Source: Stomorhina lunata
Taxonomy: Eukaryota; Arthropoda; Insecta; Diptera; Rhiniidae
DNA length: 64,000 nucleotides
Direction of reading: 5' to 3'
NCBI GenBank assembly: GCA_933228675.1
Contig: OW121743.1
Location: 61,083,639-61,147,638 of the forward strand
The first letter of the stretch is position 1, and each line of letters begins with the position of its first letter. This document shows, in pieces, positions 1-11,458 of the stretch. Below the pieces are notes generated by a model. That model searched no databases, was not told the DNA's origin, and saw only the letters and a list, made by a program, of their open reading frames with translations. The position numbers were made by a program, and so were the translations under genes.

Positions 1-892
1 GATAGTTCCTAAACTACAAGAGCTAGAGAAACAAAATTTAGCAAAAGTATTTTCGATATGTTATAGAAATTGTGTTCTGAAAATGGGTAAAATCGGTTCA
101 CATTTAGTTAGAGCTCCCTTATAACCCTGCCCCGGGAATCACATTTATGCTAATAAATTGAATAAAATTGTAAAATCTATGACTACTAAATTTAGAACAG
201 CGAAGTTTTATGCAACTTTCAGTCAGTATGTCAAATTTTATAGTAATCAGTCCATTTTTGACCATAGCTTTTGTATAAAAACCGCTCCCGGTAACCACTA
301 AAATGCCACAAACGCCAGTTAAAAGCTATTAAATTATAAACTATGTCAGTTATTACCACTAAATTTTGCACAAATAAACTTTCTATTAATACCAGCCAGT
401 ATGTAAAATTTTGTAACAATCGGTCAACATTTGGATATAGTTCTTATATAAATAACATCCCCTTTTTATATCTACAATCAAAAAGATTTGGAGGTACATT
501 CATTATATTAAGATTTCGTCTACGAAATTAGATAGCTATCAATCAATGTTAGGTCCAGACTTTATACATGGTAGATGCATTAGGAACTTCTTACAAAATA
601 TTTGAACCTGCCGTGTTGCTATCAACATGTTTATGGCACAACGAAACAGCTTATTAATGTAAAACTATATTCGGTTATGGAACAGCATTTTGTCCAAGGT
701 AAATACTTGGGAAAACACTTAGATACTTTTAAATGATGAAATATAGTAACTATACCACTGCAACCGAATTGAGTCCAAATATATTACCAACAATACCACA
801 TTTGGTCAACATTTTGAATTAGCTGCACTCTCGTACAACTTGATGGTGGGTATACAAGATTCGGCACAGCCGAATATAACGTTCTTACTTGT
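1..892 (+). mobile_element. DINE-1/Helentron-like element, copy a (left part older or truncated)
   Basis: Noncoding dispersed repeat. It contains the phrase type seen in fly Helentron-derived repeats ('atcggtccacatttg', 'agctcccatataa'). Near the right end it has a perfect 7-bp hairpin, ATTCGGC-aca-GCCGAAT, at 859-875, followed by the terminal CTTACTTGTTT. A short hairpin just inside the 3' end is typical of Helitron/Helentron elements. The last ~425 bp (about 470-892) are homologous to 893-1303. Bases 1-460 are similar in style and may be a second, older element. No ORF is believable. The family name rests on recall of dipteran repeats, not on a search. Confidence 0.55.
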
Positions 893-1303
893 TTATATCT
901 ACAATCAAAAAGATTCGGAGGTACAAGCAGCATATTAAGATTATGTATATGGTAGATGCATTAGGAACTCCTAACAAAATATTTATCCTAACTAAATATT
1001 AAGTTAAACGAAAAGTATTTAACAACTAATAACGAATTTTTTTCAAAGTAAATAAATACTAGGGAAATCACTTACACACTTTTGAATGTTGAACTATAAA
1101 GCTACTGCAACCGAAGTTATTCCAAATATTTTACCAACAATACCAACTAGCGTAACAACTTTTTTCCAATTTGGTCCACATTTTGAATTTGCTGCACCCA
1201 CGTAGATATATGAGATATGTTTTTAAATTTAACACAACTTGATGGTGGGTATATAAGATTCGGCACAGCCGAATATAATACTCTTACGTGTTTTTATTTT
1301 ATC
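893..1303 (+). mobile_element. DINE-1/Helentron-like element, tandem copy b
   Basis: Head-to-tail second copy of the preceding element, about 426 bp out of phase. Both share 'tctacaatcaaaaagatt', 'tggtagatgcattaggaact', 'accaacaatacca', and the terminal block GATGGTGGGTATA plus the hairpin ATTCGGC-aca-GCCGAAT (here 1258-1274). Copy b begins immediately where the first terminus ends. Such tandem copies are a known outcome of rolling-circle Helitron-type transposition. Confidence 0.55.
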
Positions 1304-1309
1304 GCTGTA

Positions 1310-2590
1310 AATTAATTCTTTCTAGTTTTTTCCAGTTTTACTATGGGCTCAAATCACTGTGTGCCTAGAAGATTTTAAGTATATTTTTAAGACATCGATT
1401 GACAAATGCTTGCAGTCTGTTCATTTCTCGGTTTGAGATGTTCCAAGTCTCATAGCCGTATAAAAGCACGGCTTTAACATTGGCGTTGAAAACTTTACTT
1501 TTGGTAGTAGTCGAGATATTTTGAGATCACCATTGCCTTTTTTGAATATCTTCTCTATTGATATAGTTATCGATGCTGTGTTGAGTTGCTTGATGTCTAG
1601 GCAATATGGTTTCTTGTGGGGTCTTCACAGTAGACTAGTTGACATCGGAGAAAGCTATTCAATAGATTGATCCACAATAACCCTTAGGCTACTGATGTGA
1701 TCAATACAGGATTTATTCGGTCTAAAGCAAGCAGGTGGTCCGACAATCGAAGTTATTCGACTCTGCAAAATATGACTTTATTGACTATATTAAGAAGAGT
1801 AATACTTCTCCAGTTTGAAATTCCCTTTTTTAGAATTTTTTATAATTAGGCCTTTTCTAATGACATTTAACAGTCTTTCGTCCGACCAGTATAATTATGT
1901 TTGCTTTTAATAATTCAGGTGATATTCCGTATTCCGTCAGTACCAGCAGACTTTTCAGATTTAAGGCGCTTAATTGCAGCAGTGATTTCTTCAGATGTTG
2001 AAGAAATAACTGCTGCTAAAATAAAAAGCGCCCTTTGAATAATTTTATCTGTTGATCTTTAGAGTGGATTAGATCGCCCTGATAATTCATTAGGGGCTTT
2101 GAATTATAGTGGTTATATAGGTCCTTGGATCGACTCATTTCGCCAAATATTTGGGCTTCTTTATCTAATTTTTTTGCCTATCTTCGCCTATCCTCCCTTG
2201 CACTTCATTTGACTTCATGGTTTAATTGCCGATAAATGCGCTGTCCTTGTTGTTTGATCTGCGGGGTTTTGGCAGAATTTATCTTCCTTTTGTCCAATAT
2301 TCTATCTCCAATTATTTCCTACGTTTTACTGGAAATCCAAGGCTTATAGGACTTACTTTTATAACCCACATCACTCACAGCTGTTTCAGTAATTGCAGTT
2401 TTTACATCATTACAGTATGTATCTGTTTTCTTGTAGACGGAGATATAGAGAGGATCTGTTCTATTCCTCAATGCGTTAGAAAACCGCTTAAAAACTTTAG
2501 GTGATTTAAGTACGTCAAACCTTTTTTTCCTTTCAAAACCTGGCTTAATTATCACAGCTTTTAACTTCAGCCGAACCTCGGCTACAATTT
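1310..2590 (-). pseudogene. Decayed non-LTR retrotransposon (linker and reverse transcriptase parts)
   Basis: Read on the minus strand, conceptual fragments follow the order of an APE-type non-LTR polyprotein. First comes a basic post-endonuclease linker at about 2580-2150 (pieces such as RFSNALRNRTDP and KSKSYKPWIS, then a Lys/Arg-rich stretch). Next is a short RT stretch near 1930-1990 matching the 'AGTDGI' type motif. Last is a C-terminal segment near 1380-1500 (VNRCLKNILKIF, and 'LLYGYETWNIS' from the 'LYG-ETW' motif). Several stops and frameshifts break it, so no functional product is possible. The layout fits the RTE/CR1-like elements with 'LYGSETW' tails. The clade is uncertain. Confidence 0.6.
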
Positions 2591-2619
2591 AATGATGAAA
2601 AGAAATGCCTGTGTTAAAT

Positions 2620-2835
2620 TTTATTTAAGACCTGTACTTTGATTACAAGGTTTACTTGGGGGTTCAGCCAGACGGACGGACGGACTGACATATTAAAATC
2701 GACCCCGGAAGTAATTCTAAGTCTATTGGTATACTTAAAGGTGGGACAAAGACAAATATTTCCATTATATACATTAGCACAAACTTATAATACCCTTTTC
2801 ACCTACGGAGTGAAGTTTATAATTAAGTGTTTTTC
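2620..2835 (-). mobile_element. Helentron-like (mini-me type) fragment
   Basis: Matches the right part of the element at 46202-46998 in the same orientation: 'tttgattacaaggtttac', a GACGGACGGACGGACTGACA GTCY-type tract, 'ctaagtctattggtatact', 'gcacaaacttataatacc', and then the remains of the terminal hairpin ('cacctacggagtgaag'). The left part of the element is missing. Noncoding. Confidence 0.6.
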
Positions 2836-3593
2836 GAAAAACTTTGACTTATCAACCAAATTTTAGTCTTTGATTTAGTTTTCAACAAAATATAAAGAAA
2901 ACTTTAAGCAACAAATTTATCCCCTTATTTTTAAACGAATTATATAAACTTTAAATTGCATCATAATTTTTTATTTCATTCAAAACTTCATAAGTTTACC
3001 AAAATTTATGTTTGTTCCCGTACTTTAACGAAACTACCCAAAACAGTCCGAAGTTGTCAGAAACTACTCAAAAAACAACAAATTGTACTGAAAATTTTGT
3101 GTAACTTTGGACTGTTTCGTCAAAGTAAAGGAACACACATTTTATTTTTATCAGAATTTCGACATTTCCGAAAATATTTAAGATTTAAATTTTTACAAAA
3201 AATTTAAGAAAAAATTCAAGGTTCATAAAGAAAATTTCAATTTTTATTGAAGACATGAAATTAAAATATCTAAAGTTTTCTTAGGAATTTTTAGTAAAAA
3301 TAAACCCCCTAATTCATAAACAAATTTTTAAATTATTAAGCTCTTATAATTTGAAATTTGTATGGAAAATTGGAATTATAAGCTTGCTATAGCTTTATTT
3401 TTTGATTATGAATTGGTGGGTAAATTTTTAACAAAAAATTTTGTTTTCTAAAATATTAGACATTTTCTTGAAATTTCGATTTTGTTATTTTTTTTTTAAT
3501 TTTCACATATTTTTACATTTCTGCTGAAAAGTAATATTTTTTATCAAAATTAAAATTGTTTTTAAAAAAATTCAAGTTTTAGCAAAAAATTTA
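2836..3593. other. No gene seen; AT-rich spacer
   Basis: Very AT-rich sequence with short A/T homopolymer runs. It has no codon-like structure, terminal repeat or tandem unit that I could support. The 83-codon frame at 2956-3207 has low-complexity composition and is treated as chance. Confidence 0.5.
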
Positions 3594-3601
3594 GTTGTGA
3601 C

Positions 3602-5413
3602 CAGAGGTTCGCAAGGCTCAATTCCTAATTCCATATTTTAAAATCAAATTTATTTTAGTGTTTATATCATTCCCATAATACATTCACCTGAATCAAGTCA
3701 TAAGCCTTAACTTTTAAGAAATAATTCTTAGGGAATTTAAAATCAGTTAGATTTATTTTAAATTATTTCAATTCTTAATCTTATACAAAAATAATTAAAA
3801 ATTTTATAAACAAATCATTTTGTAAAGGCATACAAAAATAAATGTATTCAAACGAACCCTACAGTTCCAAAATATATAATACCTATAAAAGAGCGGAATA
3901 AAATAAATCTCAACGAAACAAGTCCTTAACCATAAAATAAGTTTCAGGATTGCATTAGGGATTAAATATCATTTAATACCCATGAAAAAAAGTCCCCATT
4001 TTAGAGGATAAAGAAATGACTCTTTCTTATGTTATTGGGTTAAAAAAGGGCTTTTAGGCTGAGATGATTTCCATCTCGATTTTAACAAAACCGTGGATTT
4101 GGTTTGTCTATAAAACATGTATGAAAAGTCATATGATTAAAATGTGATTTATTCATTATCGACATACATACATATGTATATTTATATTTTCTAATTGTAC
4201 TAAATTTTGTAATTTTATTCTAATTCCATCATAATTGTGTATGTATCTCAGCTATGTAATATATCTTCCTGCTAAGGGACTAATGTTTTTTAGACCTGTA
4301 GGGCATATACAAATAACATTTTTGTGGAAAAATTCAAAAGTTTATTAAGTTGACTTAGGCGAAATTTAAAAAAAATAAAAAAATTCTTTGTTATTGGTCA
4401 TAAGATCAGAAAAACTATTTAAAATAAAATATAGATACACCTAAAACTAAAGATTTTTTGTACACATAATCTATAATCTCATCCAGATTCGAAAACATAT
4501 AAAATCCATTATTTCGCAGCAACACAACAAAACCAGAGATAATATACCCTTACATATTAGCACATTTTACATGTATATGTATGTATTTACAAAAACTAAT
4601 GTCACAAAAAACAAATTATTTTTATAAATTTTTTTAGAAAAAATTTTTAATTAAGCAGATTCCTTCACTGATTGAATTTCTGGTAAAGATTAGGTCATTA
4701 TAAACGAAGGACCATTATTATTACTATATTCCTGCATATCTAAATTTCTTTTAAAAGTTATAGTTTAACAAATAAATGCAAAATATACACAAGTTTGCTG
4801 TGAAATAGCCACATTAGGGTAGTTCCGTTTTTTTGAACGAACATTAAAGAATACATGCATACTTTTATTAAATGTGTATGCTTTCTGATAAAACATAAGA
4901 ATATTTTAATAGGTTATGATAAATTTTGTTCTATTTTATATCTAGGGTTTTTACAAACAATGTATATCGCACTTGATATAATAATACCCTATAAATTAAA
5001 ACTTCAATTTTCGTTTTTGGTTTGATATACTTTTATTCAATGAGTGGTATAGTTTAAAAAACTTTTCCCTCGAAAAAGTCAGAATTTAAGTTTTTGATTT
5101 AAAATCAAGTATCTTTAGTTTATATCCACCCTAATGATTTGCACAAAATGAATTATCAAAAAATATTTTAATTCAATTTGGACTGGTTTTATTTAAGAAT
5201 AAAAAATGTTAATTCAAATTGGAGTAGAGGAATGAAGAAACATTTTATTCATTCAAGTTGATTTTAAATTCCCATGTGAATCAATTCACTATGAATTAAA
5301 AATCAACACATTTTTTTTAATTGTTTTATGGGAATTAAACTTAAGGTATTGTTAATTCATTTTTGAATTCCTAGGAATTAAGCTAATATTTAATTAAGCC
5401 TTTCGAAGCTCTG
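3602..5413. mobile_element. Nonautonomous hAT-type DNA transposon
   Basis: It is bounded by imperfect terminal inverted repeats. The left end is CAGAGGTTCGCAAGGCTCAA and the right end read inward is CAGAGCTTCGAAAGGCTTAA. The flanks are a perfect 8-bp direct repeat, GTTGTGAC, at 3594-3601 and 5414-5421. An 8-bp target duplication and a CAG-starting terminus are hallmarks of the hAT superfamily. The 1.8-kb interior is AT-rich, shows no transposase ORF, and has short 'aattcctaatt/ggaatta' inverted motifs towards both ends. It therefore depends on a transposase encoded elsewhere. Confidence 0.8.
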
Positions 5414-5421
5414 GTTGTGAC

Positions 5422-5965
5422 CTTAATTTAATGTTTTCAATGTTAATGTCAATATCTAATTTTAATCAGAAATTTAGATTTAAGTATGTCAAAATTTATT
5501 CTAAAATATTTAATGTTCACCAAAAATGTAATTTTCACCAAAAATTTGAATTTTTGCAAATTTAAAACTTTTAACCAAACATTTTAGTTTTGATTAAAAT
5601 TTTAGACTCTGAAGACCAAAATTAAAACTTTTTACATTTAAAAGCTTTTTAATAGAAATGTGGCTTTTGATTTGGAAGTTTGAGAACTTTAAAGCTCAAA
5701 ATTAGTCCAGTTGAGGTCCCAACATTCAAATAGACTTAGTTTTAGCCGATCGGAGAATAAAAATAAGATTGCGTAAGCTTTTATTGAGTAATCACTTAGT
5801 TTTGAGAAATTTTTTTTTAACGTAATATACGAAATTTTGAATCTCACCATCTTCGATTTGGCTGAAATTTTGTATACACATACAGTACAATTTTTAGAGT
5901 TCTTCAAAATTTGGAATATAGCTTTAAAAGATTTTTGATAAAAAATTTTTTATAGAAAAATGTTT
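5422..5965. other. No gene seen; AT-rich spacer
   Basis: AT-rich DNA following the hAT element. A 72-codon minus frame at 5689-5907 has no recognisable motif and lies in low-complexity sequence. Towards 5930 the text becomes like the 'tatagaaaaatttttgataaaa' minisatellite that precedes the next repeat. Confidence 0.4.
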
Positions 5966-6112
5966 GATAAAAATATTTAAAAAAATCGAGTAGAAAACTT
6001 TTTTTTAAAGCATCAGAATATTGAAAAAATACCTACTGTAGTTAAAAGTATAAAAAACGGCAACTCTGCCTACGACTTTTTTGTTCTGTTCTCTTTGTGC
6101 CGACCTCTGATT
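5966..6112 (+). repeat. Dispersed repeat, copy 1 (second copy 49544-49697)
   Basis: About 150 bp shared with 49544-49697. Common stretches are 'gagtagaaaactttttt', 'ttgaaaaaatacct', 'cggcaactctgcc' and 'cttttttgttctgttctctt'. In both places it follows directly on 'tttttgataaaaa' type minisatellite text, so the minisatellite and this tail may have moved together. Noncoding. Confidence 0.6.
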
Positions 6113-6789
6113 ATAATCATATAATAATTACATGAATTTCAAGCAATTTAAATCTCAAAATTTTTCCTATCCGTTGTTATTATTTTTCAAATATCTTTGT
6201 TTTCAAAATATTGTTTAGGTGAAACTCAATCAACAATGAAAATAATATTTATCAAGGTTAAGTCTCTTAAAAGAACAATGAACTTTATATCAATACTACT
6301 TAAGTATAGATATTTACCATTTCTTAATAATTTTCCTAGAAAACTTAATGAAAATGTTCAAATTTTTACGAATTTATGCATAACACAATATTAACCTCAA
6401 AATTTTGCTGTTATTCTTAAATATTGAATTAATTAATTTTACAAATTCGATTAAAAGCTCCCCTATCTATTGTTTGTAATATAAATTATTTAAATATTAC
6501 AACATTAATTGACATGACATGATTACGCCCTACCAGCACTTAGTTGTACCCACGAGCCTCTACCCCACAATGACACTACTCGAATAAACCTATATCATGG
6601 CAAAACCGCAAAACTATTCAGGTAGTGAATACACTTAAATTAAGTGAACTTATATACACACAAATATATATTAACTCAACAAAAATATACGTGGATAGAT
6701 ATTAAATATTACAGTTAATAAATGGTTGAATTTGTAACAGAGTTGAGGTTATTGCTAATAAAACTAAAAAGAATATAATTACTATCTTT
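6113..6789. other. No gene seen
   Basis: AT-rich DNA with one short 65-codon frame (6197-6394) that has no recognisable domain. No tandem unit or terminal repeat found. Confidence 0.4.
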
Positions 6790-6985
6790 TGAAAAAAAGG
6801 TGGTGTTAACAAACTTTTGTGGTTGTATAGTAAGTATCTAGTTCTATATGTTCATGAAAGAAACATTAGTGGTAAGAAACTATTAACTGACTGCAAAAAT
6901 ATGAATGAACTCATTTATGCTGATGATTTTTTGTTCTTCATAGTTTTTTTTTGCATTAAAATTGAATTATAAGTAAAACGTGTTT
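6790..6985 (+). pseudogene. Reverse transcriptase remnant (motif B to YADD region)
   Basis: One frame reads KGGVNKLLWLY, then HERNISGKKLL, then MNELIYADDFLFF before a stop. The spacing and residues resemble the RT palm: 'GGV-SPLLW-LY' (motif B region) followed about 35 residues later by YADD (motif C, catalytic Asp pair) in a hydrophobic strand. Upstream and downstream are stop-rich, so this is a short decayed piece of a retroelement. The clade cannot be told. Chance similarity is possible but unlikely given two motifs in order. Confidence 0.45.
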
Positions 6986-8316
6986 TAAATTACAGGTCAA
7001 TACACCAATAATTTCCAATTACCCATACCGAGGTAACATATAAACACAAGGAACATCCATGCATGTACTTGTATGGGAGAAACACCCATTTCTACTTACA
7101 TACATGTGTGGACCAAAGTATGAGTCAAGGGTATTTTTGCCTTTATATTATAACCACGTTTTGCAATATTATTTGTTGTGAATACAATGGGATCGATTGG
7201 AAAATTTGTACTAAGTAAATATTTATAAAATTGTTTATATTTTATTGGTTAACTCAAAAATTTAGTTGTTTTGTATGTATTGGTGTTAGAATTCACATGT
7301 TCGATCCAATTTTGTTTTTTTGTAATGAGTTATTTTGTTTGCGTATGATTAAAATTATGATAATTATACTTACACGTTGTTAACTACGTGGTCTATATTT
7401 GGACTACAATGGTCACAATTTTAACCTACTTAAGTGGCAGATATAAAATTTCAGTTTATTTACTCAATATAATTACTATTGTTGCCTTTTCTACTCGTAT
7501 TTCGAGATAGACGCCAAAGTTTAATCACATGTTATATCAAATGCTTTAATAATGTCGAACATGTTTTGCGGGTAAGCTGCAAAAATTAAATATTTTTGCA
7601 TCGAACTTTTACTGTGATGATAAATGGATGCATAACGATAACCCTAAGTCCATGGTAGGCACAAAGAGAATATAGGAAATATCAATGTATTTGTGATCTT
7701 ACAAATAAAGAGACTAAGAAAAAATAAATATTTTCTTGTTCTCTTTTGCATGTGTTTTGTTGTTGCAAATTGGCTGTTATCATACAAATGAGTATTTTTC
7801 GTATTTTAGTTTGTTTTTTCTTCTTGGTTCGTGTTGTGTATGTGAAAATGACGATTGGTACTCGGCCCGTAGGGGCTAATTTGCCTATCATGGCCCTAAG
7901 CTAAAGAAATAATATGTTAAGCCCGACCAATATATAAGCCAAATCAACGCTGAAGCTAATACATATTTGTGATGCGGTGTAAAGTTTTGTATTTGATGGG
8001 ATCACAAAAAAGATATTATCACCTGTTAAAATCGGGTCAGTTATTCACAAGGGTCTTGTGCCGAATACAATTGATTTGTTTAAAGACAGCAATCAATGAA
8101 AAAGTTCTAGAATATATAAAAAAGAAGCGGCTTATGATGAAATATTTATTAATTTTATTTGAGTGAATATCCAAAGCATGAAATTTTATCATCAAAAGTG
8201 ACCGATGATTAAATTGCAACATTTAATTTATATTTTGATTACTCAAAATCCCCGTTTCTGAGCCGTTGTAGATTTGTTAGTTGGTTTTTTTCCAAAGACT
8301 TTCGAAAGGGAAATGG
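6986..8316. other. No gene seen
   Basis: AT-rich DNA with scattered short frames (7682-7891 minus, 7969-8166 plus, 8037-8222 minus). None shows a domain, signal peptide or conserved motif. No RNA gene or repeat boundary recognised. Confidence 0.4.
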
Positions 8317-8996
8317 TTTTTATACCCTTCACCACCATAGGTGGAAAGGGTATTATAAGTTTGTGCTGATGTATGTAACGCATAGAAATATTTATATAAT
8401 CTTTAGTATTTTAGCAATGTCAGTCCGTCCCTCCGTCTGGCTGGACCCCCGTGTAAACCAAGTAATCAAAGTACAGTTTGATAGGACCACGGCTATTGAA
8501 ATTCGTCAAAATCGGTCCATTATTTATGGTACCTCCCACAGGTCCCACTTCCCGGAATTGATATTTTGATCATAAATATCAATATTTTTTCATGAAATTT
8601 AAAACGAATACTGCTTATATGATTAAAAATCACTTTACCAAATTTCATTGAAATCGGTCCACATTTGATCATAGCTACCATACAAACTCTTCTGCAAAAC
8701 GCGCTAAATGAAACAAAAAATCACATCGTAAATCTGAATATAATGAAAATTTTGAGTTTATTTTTTGCATACATAATTTTTGTAAAATATGTAATCACAT
8801 TTGACCCTAGCTCTCATATAAGTCTAAATGACGAAAAGAGCTTAAATATAAAAGGTTTGGGAAAATGTTTGTATAATGGAAAAATTGAGCAAATATATAA
8901 TATAATATTTACATACGAAAAAAAACACCTTTAAGCTTAGTGGCTATCGTATTGCCTTGCTTGACCGACTATAGCACGTTCTTACTTGTTTTATAC
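8317..8996 (+). mobile_element. DINE-1/mini-me-like Helentron-derived element
   Basis: Starts with TATACCCTTCACCACCATAG, which folds on the following GGTGGAAAGGGTATTATAA into a terminal hairpin. It then has 'gtttgtgctgatgtatgtaacgc', a GTCY-type tract at 8421-8440 ('cagtccgtccctccgtctgg'), alternating 'atcggtcc' and 'catacaaa' phrases, and ends with ACTATAGCACGTTCTTACTTGTTTT. The same two ends occur in reverse orientation at 46202-46998. Short frames inside it (8363-8569, 8665-8934) run through the repeat and are not genes. Confidence 0.65.
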
Positions 8997-9198
8997 GATT
9001 TTAAAACTATGAATATTTCAAAAACTAAGACTTATTTTTTAAAAATTGGATTGGATGGAACTTTTATTTTACAGATTGATCTTTAGATTTAACGAAAATG
9101 GAAAATTGGAAAAATTAAATCAGAGTTTTTTTATAATAACTTTTTGAAAATATGTCGCACATATGGCCTCCACCTATATTTTTGTATTGGACCAACAC

Positions 9199-9850
9199 TT
9201 AAGGGATTATATTGTGATGGAACTGGGAAAATGGATTGTAGGAAGGAGAATATAGGGAGTAGTGTTTCTGGATATTCGATTTGAACCTTTGGATATCATA
9301 ATTTGAGGGAAAGACTGATGCAGGAAGTTTATGCCACATTCGTGCTGTGCGGCTAAAAAACGACTTTTCTCTATAGTGCATCGTGCGATCCACTCGTAAA
9401 TCGACCACAAAGGGATAAGACCTTGCTAAGTTGCGTGTGCTACGAAGAAATGCATGGGTTTTAGAAACAAGATCCCTTATGAGCACATGCCATTACAGTA
9501 GCGATAGAACAGTGAAACGCATTTCACATTACGACAATGCTCCAATTAGACAATAGAGTTATCTTCCCTACTGTCGCCCATAAGCACTTTCTCCCTCTCA
9601 TGTACACAGTCGAGAAGCTCCAAAATAGACTTTGAAGCACCGGCCCATACATGAGAGTTGTATTCCATTTTCGGTCGGATATAAGTGGTATAGATATAAA
9701 GGAGATCAGTTTGAGTGAAGTACGTCTTAAACAGAGTGAAGTATGTCCTAAACAGCCGAGACACTTGAATGCTTCTTTCGACACTTAAAAAGCGTAATTG
9801 GTCCAACGGACATCATACTGAATTTTCATGCCTAGAACATCGCCCATAAT
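9199..9850 (-). pseudogene. Non-LTR retrotransposon 3' end, reverse transcriptase C-terminus
   Basis: On the minus strand, pieces in different frames give a continuous RT thumb and C-terminal region. The order is KIQYDVRWTNYAF, SKEAFKCLG, IRPKMEYNSHVWAGASKSI, LLDCVHEREKVLMGDSRE, FLRSTRNLARSYPFVVD, then RTARMWHKLPASVFPSNYDI and a short tail ending 'ttggtccaatacaaaaa'. At least two frameshifts separate them. A closely related fragment with a poly(A) tail lies at 47698-48227. Upstream RT motifs are missing, so this is a 5'-truncated, dead copy. A 21-bp direct duplication (about 9714-9755) disrupts the frame. Confidence 0.8.
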
Positions 9851-9865
9851 TAGAACATTTAAAAC

Positions 9866-9867
<2 letters not shown>

Positions 9868-9954
<87 letters not shown>

Positions 9955-9956
9955 TA
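9868..9956. repeat. (TA)n microsatellite
   Basis: Nearly uninterrupted TA dinucleotide run with a few CA interruptions. It lies just upstream of the repeat at 9957-10330. Mini-me/DINE-1 elements are known to carry a TA-rich and a GTCY-rich microsatellite. Confidence 0.95.
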
Positions 9957-10330
9957 TACCAAATTTTATCATCATAGCTATTATAGTTTGTCAGTCTAGG
10001 CTAATCGCTTAGCCTAGACGAAGTTATACAGGAACTATGGTTAAATGTGAACCGATATTGCCCGATTTTAATACCAAAATTTTCCAAGAAATAAAAACTA
10101 TTTATACCAAATTTCAGTGACCTATATCCTTTCGTTAATTTTTTAACGTGCCGACAACAAGCAGACAGACAGACGGACATCGCTCAATCGTCTTACAATT
10201 TCACAAGGATTCAGAATAAACTTCAATTTTGGTTTTTAGCTAATATTAAGGAAATTACAAACTGAATGACAATCTCAATATACCCCCATTCTTTTTAATG
10301 GTGGGTATACAAATTTTACCAAAATTCGCC
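9957..10330 (+). mobile_element. Mini-me/Helentron-like repeat with GTCY tract and 10-bp hairpin
   Basis: Contains a perfect hairpin at 9994-10019 (stem GTCTAGGCTA, loop ATCGCT), 'aaatgtgaaccgatattgcccgattttaa', a CAGACAGACAGACGGACATCG tract near 10160, 'ttcacaaggattcagaataaac', and ends in AATGGTGGGTATACAA as in the elements at the left edge. Noncoding. Family assignment is by resemblance only. Confidence 0.45.
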
Positions 10331-10435
10331 CTAACTTGACCTTAGTGGTAAAGGGCATCAAATAGCCTGGATTACCTGACTATTGCACATTTTGCTATTA
10401 ATAATTTTTGTATTCCAAAGATTTTTAATAATGTA

Positions 10436-11458
10436 TTAAACACATTGACAACAGCAGGCTACACGAACACCGACTACAAAAGTCGTTGGCTGCAATCGTC
10501 GCCTCGTAGTCAGCTACTTAATTATTTTGGGGACGGCAGCTACATTTCGAAACACCTGTTTATGAGTGGTGCCAATATCGCGTTTATAAGATGGACAAAA
10601 TAACAATTTTAATTTTGATAAAAACGACATAAATTCATTTTATTAATTAACCTCCGAAATCAACGGTTTTCCTGTACCTGATGGTATGTCTATATAAAAA
10701 AAAAATTATAGAAAGATTTTGGTGTGATCTCTAATAGTTTAAGAGTTATGGGCTTTTTAAATTTCAAGAATAATACGGTATAACTTTAGAAGTTTATATC
10801 CGATATTAACTTTTTTGGTATCAAACAAAAGCTACTTAAAATATCTTTTATATTCTTATATATTCTATATAATATTCTTTATAACGGATAAGGAGCTAAT
10901 ATACTATAAACTTATTTCTGCAACCGACTTTTTTTTTATAAAAATTCGTATATCTTAAAACAATATTTTTTATATAATGAATTTTATAAAGGACAAACTG
11001 GGCTTTTATATAACATGAGCTACGTAGCTCTAGCACACGTAGCGTGTGAGTTAGACAGTTTAAAAAATAACTTTTTAAAATTTTACTTCTATTGAGTTAG
11101 AGTTATATAAATATAAATTTTTACATAATATTTTATTAGATATTATTATATACATTAAATATATAAATATTTTATAAGTATGTAAATTGTTTACATAAAT
11201 TCTCCCCATTGTATTTGTGGTAAATAAATTCAAGTGGTTTAAATCGCTCATTCATTTCAATATTATATGGTGTTGACAGCACTAAATCTTTTATTGTCGC
11301 CAACAAAAATAGAAAATAGTTTAATTTTGGCTACAGCTACAACGGTGGTCGGTAGTCGTGTAGCCGTGTCGACTCTAAAAAATGTATTTCTATTTGAATG
11401 CATGTATTCTAATTTTGACAGGTTGTAGCCCGTAGCCTGCTGTTGTCTATGTGTTTAA
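10436..11458. mobile_element. MITE flanked by TTAA (piggyBac/Kolobok-like target)
   Basis: Terminal inverted repeats match at 22 of 23 positions. The left end is TTAA followed by ACACATTGACAACAGCAGG; the right end read inward is TTAA followed by ACACATAGACAACAGCAGG; both continue CTAC. The TTAA at each end fits the target duplication of piggyBac- or Kolobok-type transposases. Subterminal blocks (about 10460-10570 and 11330-11400) are GC-richer than the surroundings. No transposase ORF is present in the ~1.0 kb interior. Confidence 0.75.

Noticed and set aside
9868..9956. Regulatory or origin function for the TA run
   Set aside because: Long TA runs are a normal part of mini-me-type repeats and nothing nearby supports another role.
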